From contig JBFWRV010000002.1 in NCBI GenBank assembly GCA_050248715.1, positions 124,001 through 188,000 of the forward strand: a stretch of DNA of 64,000 bases, read 5' to 3'. Numbering within the stretch: position 1 is the first letter of the stretch; each line of letters opens with the position of its first letter. A program made the position numbers and the translations under genes. Shown here piece after piece: positions 62,576 through 64,000 of the stretch. Under the pieces are notes generated by a model that saw only the letters and a program-made list of their open reading frames with translations, ran no database searches and was not told where the DNA came from. Source of the DNA: AWTP1-13 sp050248715. Its GTDB lineage: Bacteria; Pseudomonadota; Alphaproteobacteria; Rhizobiales; Hyphomicrobiaceae.

Positions 62576-63694
62576 GTGGAAGGGCGAACACCGGGCGACC
62601 CGCAATCCCGTGACGGCAAGGCCGGCGCGCAAGACATCATCATCTCGACCGGCCGCGCAGCCGGTCTGGTCACGCTGAACCGCCCTGCCGCGCACAACGC
62701 GCTGAACACGGCCATGCGGTCCGCCATGGCTGCCGCGTTCCCGCGCTGGGCGCGCGATCCCGCGATTTATGGAGTCGTGATTTCCTCTGCGTCGGAGCGT
62801 GCCTTCTGTGCGGGCGGCGATGTGCGCGAACTGATCGAGTGGGGCCGCAGCCGCCGAGACGACGCGATTCGCTCGCTCGCACAGGAGTACGCGCTCAACT
62901 GGCAGCTCGACTGCTTCGCCAAGCCGACCGTCTCGCTGATCAACGGCGTCGTGATGGGCTCGGGCGTCGGCATATCCCTGTTCGGGACGCACCGCGTTGC
63001 GGGCGAGAACTACCGCTTCTCTATGCCCGAAACGAGCATCGGCCTTTTTCCCGATGTCGGTGTCGCCTGGGCCTTCGCCCGCCTGCCCGATGAGATCGGA
63101 ACCTATCTCGCACTCACGGGCCGTGCCATCGGTCGCGCCGACGCCTACCGCCTCGGTCTGGCAACCCATTGCGTGCCTGTGGCCAGGTTCGGGGAGATCG
63201 CGGCGGGACTGGCCGACGCCGACCCCGTCGACGCCCTGCTCGACATCCATCACGTGGATCCCGGCACGGGAGACCTATCGGCTCTGACACCGGCAATCGC
63301 CCGCTGTTTCTCTGCGGCAAGCGTCGAAGGCATTGTCGAGCGCCTGAGGGCTGAACGTGGAGCAGAGGGAGCCTGGGCGCAGGGCGTGCTTGCGGACCTT
63401 GCCGCGCGTTCCCCCACATCGCTCAAGATCACGCTCCGGCATGTGCGGGCCGCACGCGAGTTCGACCTGCGCGCCACCCTGGCCCAGGACTTCCGCCTGG
63501 CGTGCCGCTGCCTCGAAGGGGCCGACCTGTATGAAGGGGTGCGCGCGCTGCTCATCGACCGCGACCGCGCCCCGACCTGGCAGCCCGCACGCCTGGAAGA
63601 TGTGGGTCAGGCCGCCGTTGACGCCTTTTTCGCCCCGCTCGGCTCCAAGGAGCTCGAGCTGCCGAGCCGCGCGGCCATGCAGGCTTTCGACTGA
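62576..63694 (+). CDS. Enoyl-CoA hydratase/isomerase family protein, 3-hydroxyisobutyryl-CoA hydrolase-like
   Basis: A 372-aa crotonase-fold enzyme whose size and ending match 3-hydroxyisobutyryl-CoA hydrolase of valine breakdown. Oxyanion-hole motif AFCAGGDVRELIEWG (about 77-91), catalytic segment MPETSIGLFPDVGVAW with the Glu and Asp typical of the hydrolase group, then ARSPTSLKITLRHV near 280. GTG 62576 is the first start; an internal ATG upstream of the fold is absent. Divergent from the extensin-like gene. Confidence 0.87.
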   Translation: MEGRTPGDPQSRDGKAGAQDIIISTGRAAGLVTLNRPAAHNALNTAMRSAMAAAFPRWARDPAIYGVVISSASERAFCAGGDVRELIEWGRSRRDDAIRSLAQEYALNWQLDCFAKPTVSLINGVVMGSGVGISLFGTHRVAGENYRFSMPETSIGLFPDVGVAWAFARLPDEIGTYLALTGRAIGRADAYRLGLATHCVPVARFGEIAAGLADADPVDALLDIHHVDPGTGDLSALTPAIARCFSAASVEGIVERLRAERGAEGAWAQGVLADLAARSPTSLKITLRHVRAAREFDLRATLAQDFRLACRCLEGADLYEGVRALLIDRDRAPTWQPARLEDVGQAAVDAFFAPLGSKELELPSRAAMQAFD

Positions 63695-63813
63695 GCGACG
63701 CGTAAGGATTACTCGTTAACCTATTGCTTTAAGTTAGATTTAGAGGCTTTCGCGTAGCGTCTGCGGCAAATCCGGGACAACCGGTGGCGTCAAACAGTTG
63801 CGAGGCAGGACCA

Positions 63814-64000
63814 ATGAGTGTTGCGTTGGAGATGGCGCGTGCGCGCGCGCCTGCAGGCGACGATGCCCTCCGTGGCGAGTACCTGCGAGCGCTGAGAATG
63901 ATTGAGCGGCTGCACCGCCTGCTGCTCGACGTCATCAAGGACGAATTCGATCGCAAGGGCGGGGCGGAAATAAACAGCGTTCAAGCGCTGCTCCTCAACA
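63814..64000 (+). CDS. MarR-family regulator LdtR-like, 5' end only
   Basis: 62 codons from ATG 63814 to the edge. The sequence has LRMIERLHRLLLDVIKDEFD, then INSVQALLL, the N-terminus of LdtR, a MarR-type regulator of rhizobia and Liberibacter that controls an L,D-transpeptidase gene and stress tolerance. The upstream region (63700-63760) is AT-rich, fitting a promoter. The winged helix lies outside the window. Confidence 0.8.
   Translation, partial: MSVALEMARARAPAGDDALRGEYLRALRMIERLHRLLLDVIKDEFDRKGGAEINSVQALLLN

Overview
The window is a GC-rich chromosomal segment of an alphaproteobacterium, most likely of the order Hyphomicrobiales (Rhizobiales). This is inferred from gene content: a Bradyrhizobium-type heme monooxygenase, a Mg-type HemB, Bpt, a TadD-like lipoprotein, and at the right edge the start of an LdtR-type MarR regulator. 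No rRNA, tRNA, insertion sequence, prophage or CRISPR array was seen. Coding density is high and nearly all genes are chromosomal housekeeping, transport or catabolic types.

Layout. 1-1.8 kb: 5' end of a secreted protein, a cluster of REP-like hairpins with a degenerate tandem repeat, an IsdG/HmuQ-like heme monooxygenase and a divergent Rrf2 regulator. 1.9-10.8 kb: hydroxyacid dehydrogenase, an emrRAB-type MarR/MFP/MFS efflux operon, and a divergent RND pump (MFP plus permease). 10.8-13.7 kb: membrane fatty-acid desaturase and a divergent DUF2147 protein, separated by a perfect palindrome. 14-19.8 kb: lipoamide dehydrogenase, a frameshifted PaaI-type thioesterase, a TPR protein, an NlpC/P60 hydrolase interrupted by a 100-N assembly gap, an M17 aminopeptidase and a GST. 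19.9-27 kb: TadD-like lipoprotein, YggT, an ADP-forming acyl-CoA ligase and a DevC/DevA-type ABC exporter pair. 27-34 kb: DUF1254 protein, FAD oxidoreductase, amidase/dienelactone hydrolase/PPOX operon, OsmC. 34-39 kb: a tightly overlapping minus-strand operon (enolase-superfamily enzyme, epimerase-like protein, GNAT, DapA-like aldolase, DUF924) that looks like an uncharacterised acid-sugar or related catabolic route. 39-46 kb: DUF1080 protein, large DUF2339 membrane protein, and a luciferase-like monooxygenase convergent with a TauD-type dioxygenase. 46-50 kb: two-subunit molybdenum hydroxylase and a secreted caspase-PAN protein. 50-64 kb: CorA, a Cys-containing membrane protein, a bactofilin facing a polysaccharide deacetylase, bpt, hemB, a 5'-nucleotidase, an amidase, a CmcJ-like oxygenase, an extensin-like protein, a 3-hydroxyisobutyryl-CoA hydrolase-like protein and the LdtR start.

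The most unusual element is at 52.65-52.84 kb on the minus strand: a 26-codon ORF preceded by a ribosome-binding site with 16 contiguous nucleotides of complementarity to the 3' end of 16S rRNA and followed by an intrinsic-terminator-like hairpin. This matches the hallmark of the rreB/rreR class of ribosome-regulated small mRNAs. Two features reflect assembly quality: an exact 127-bp duplication flanking the N gap (an unmerged contig overlap) and a single-base frameshift in the nearby thioesterase.
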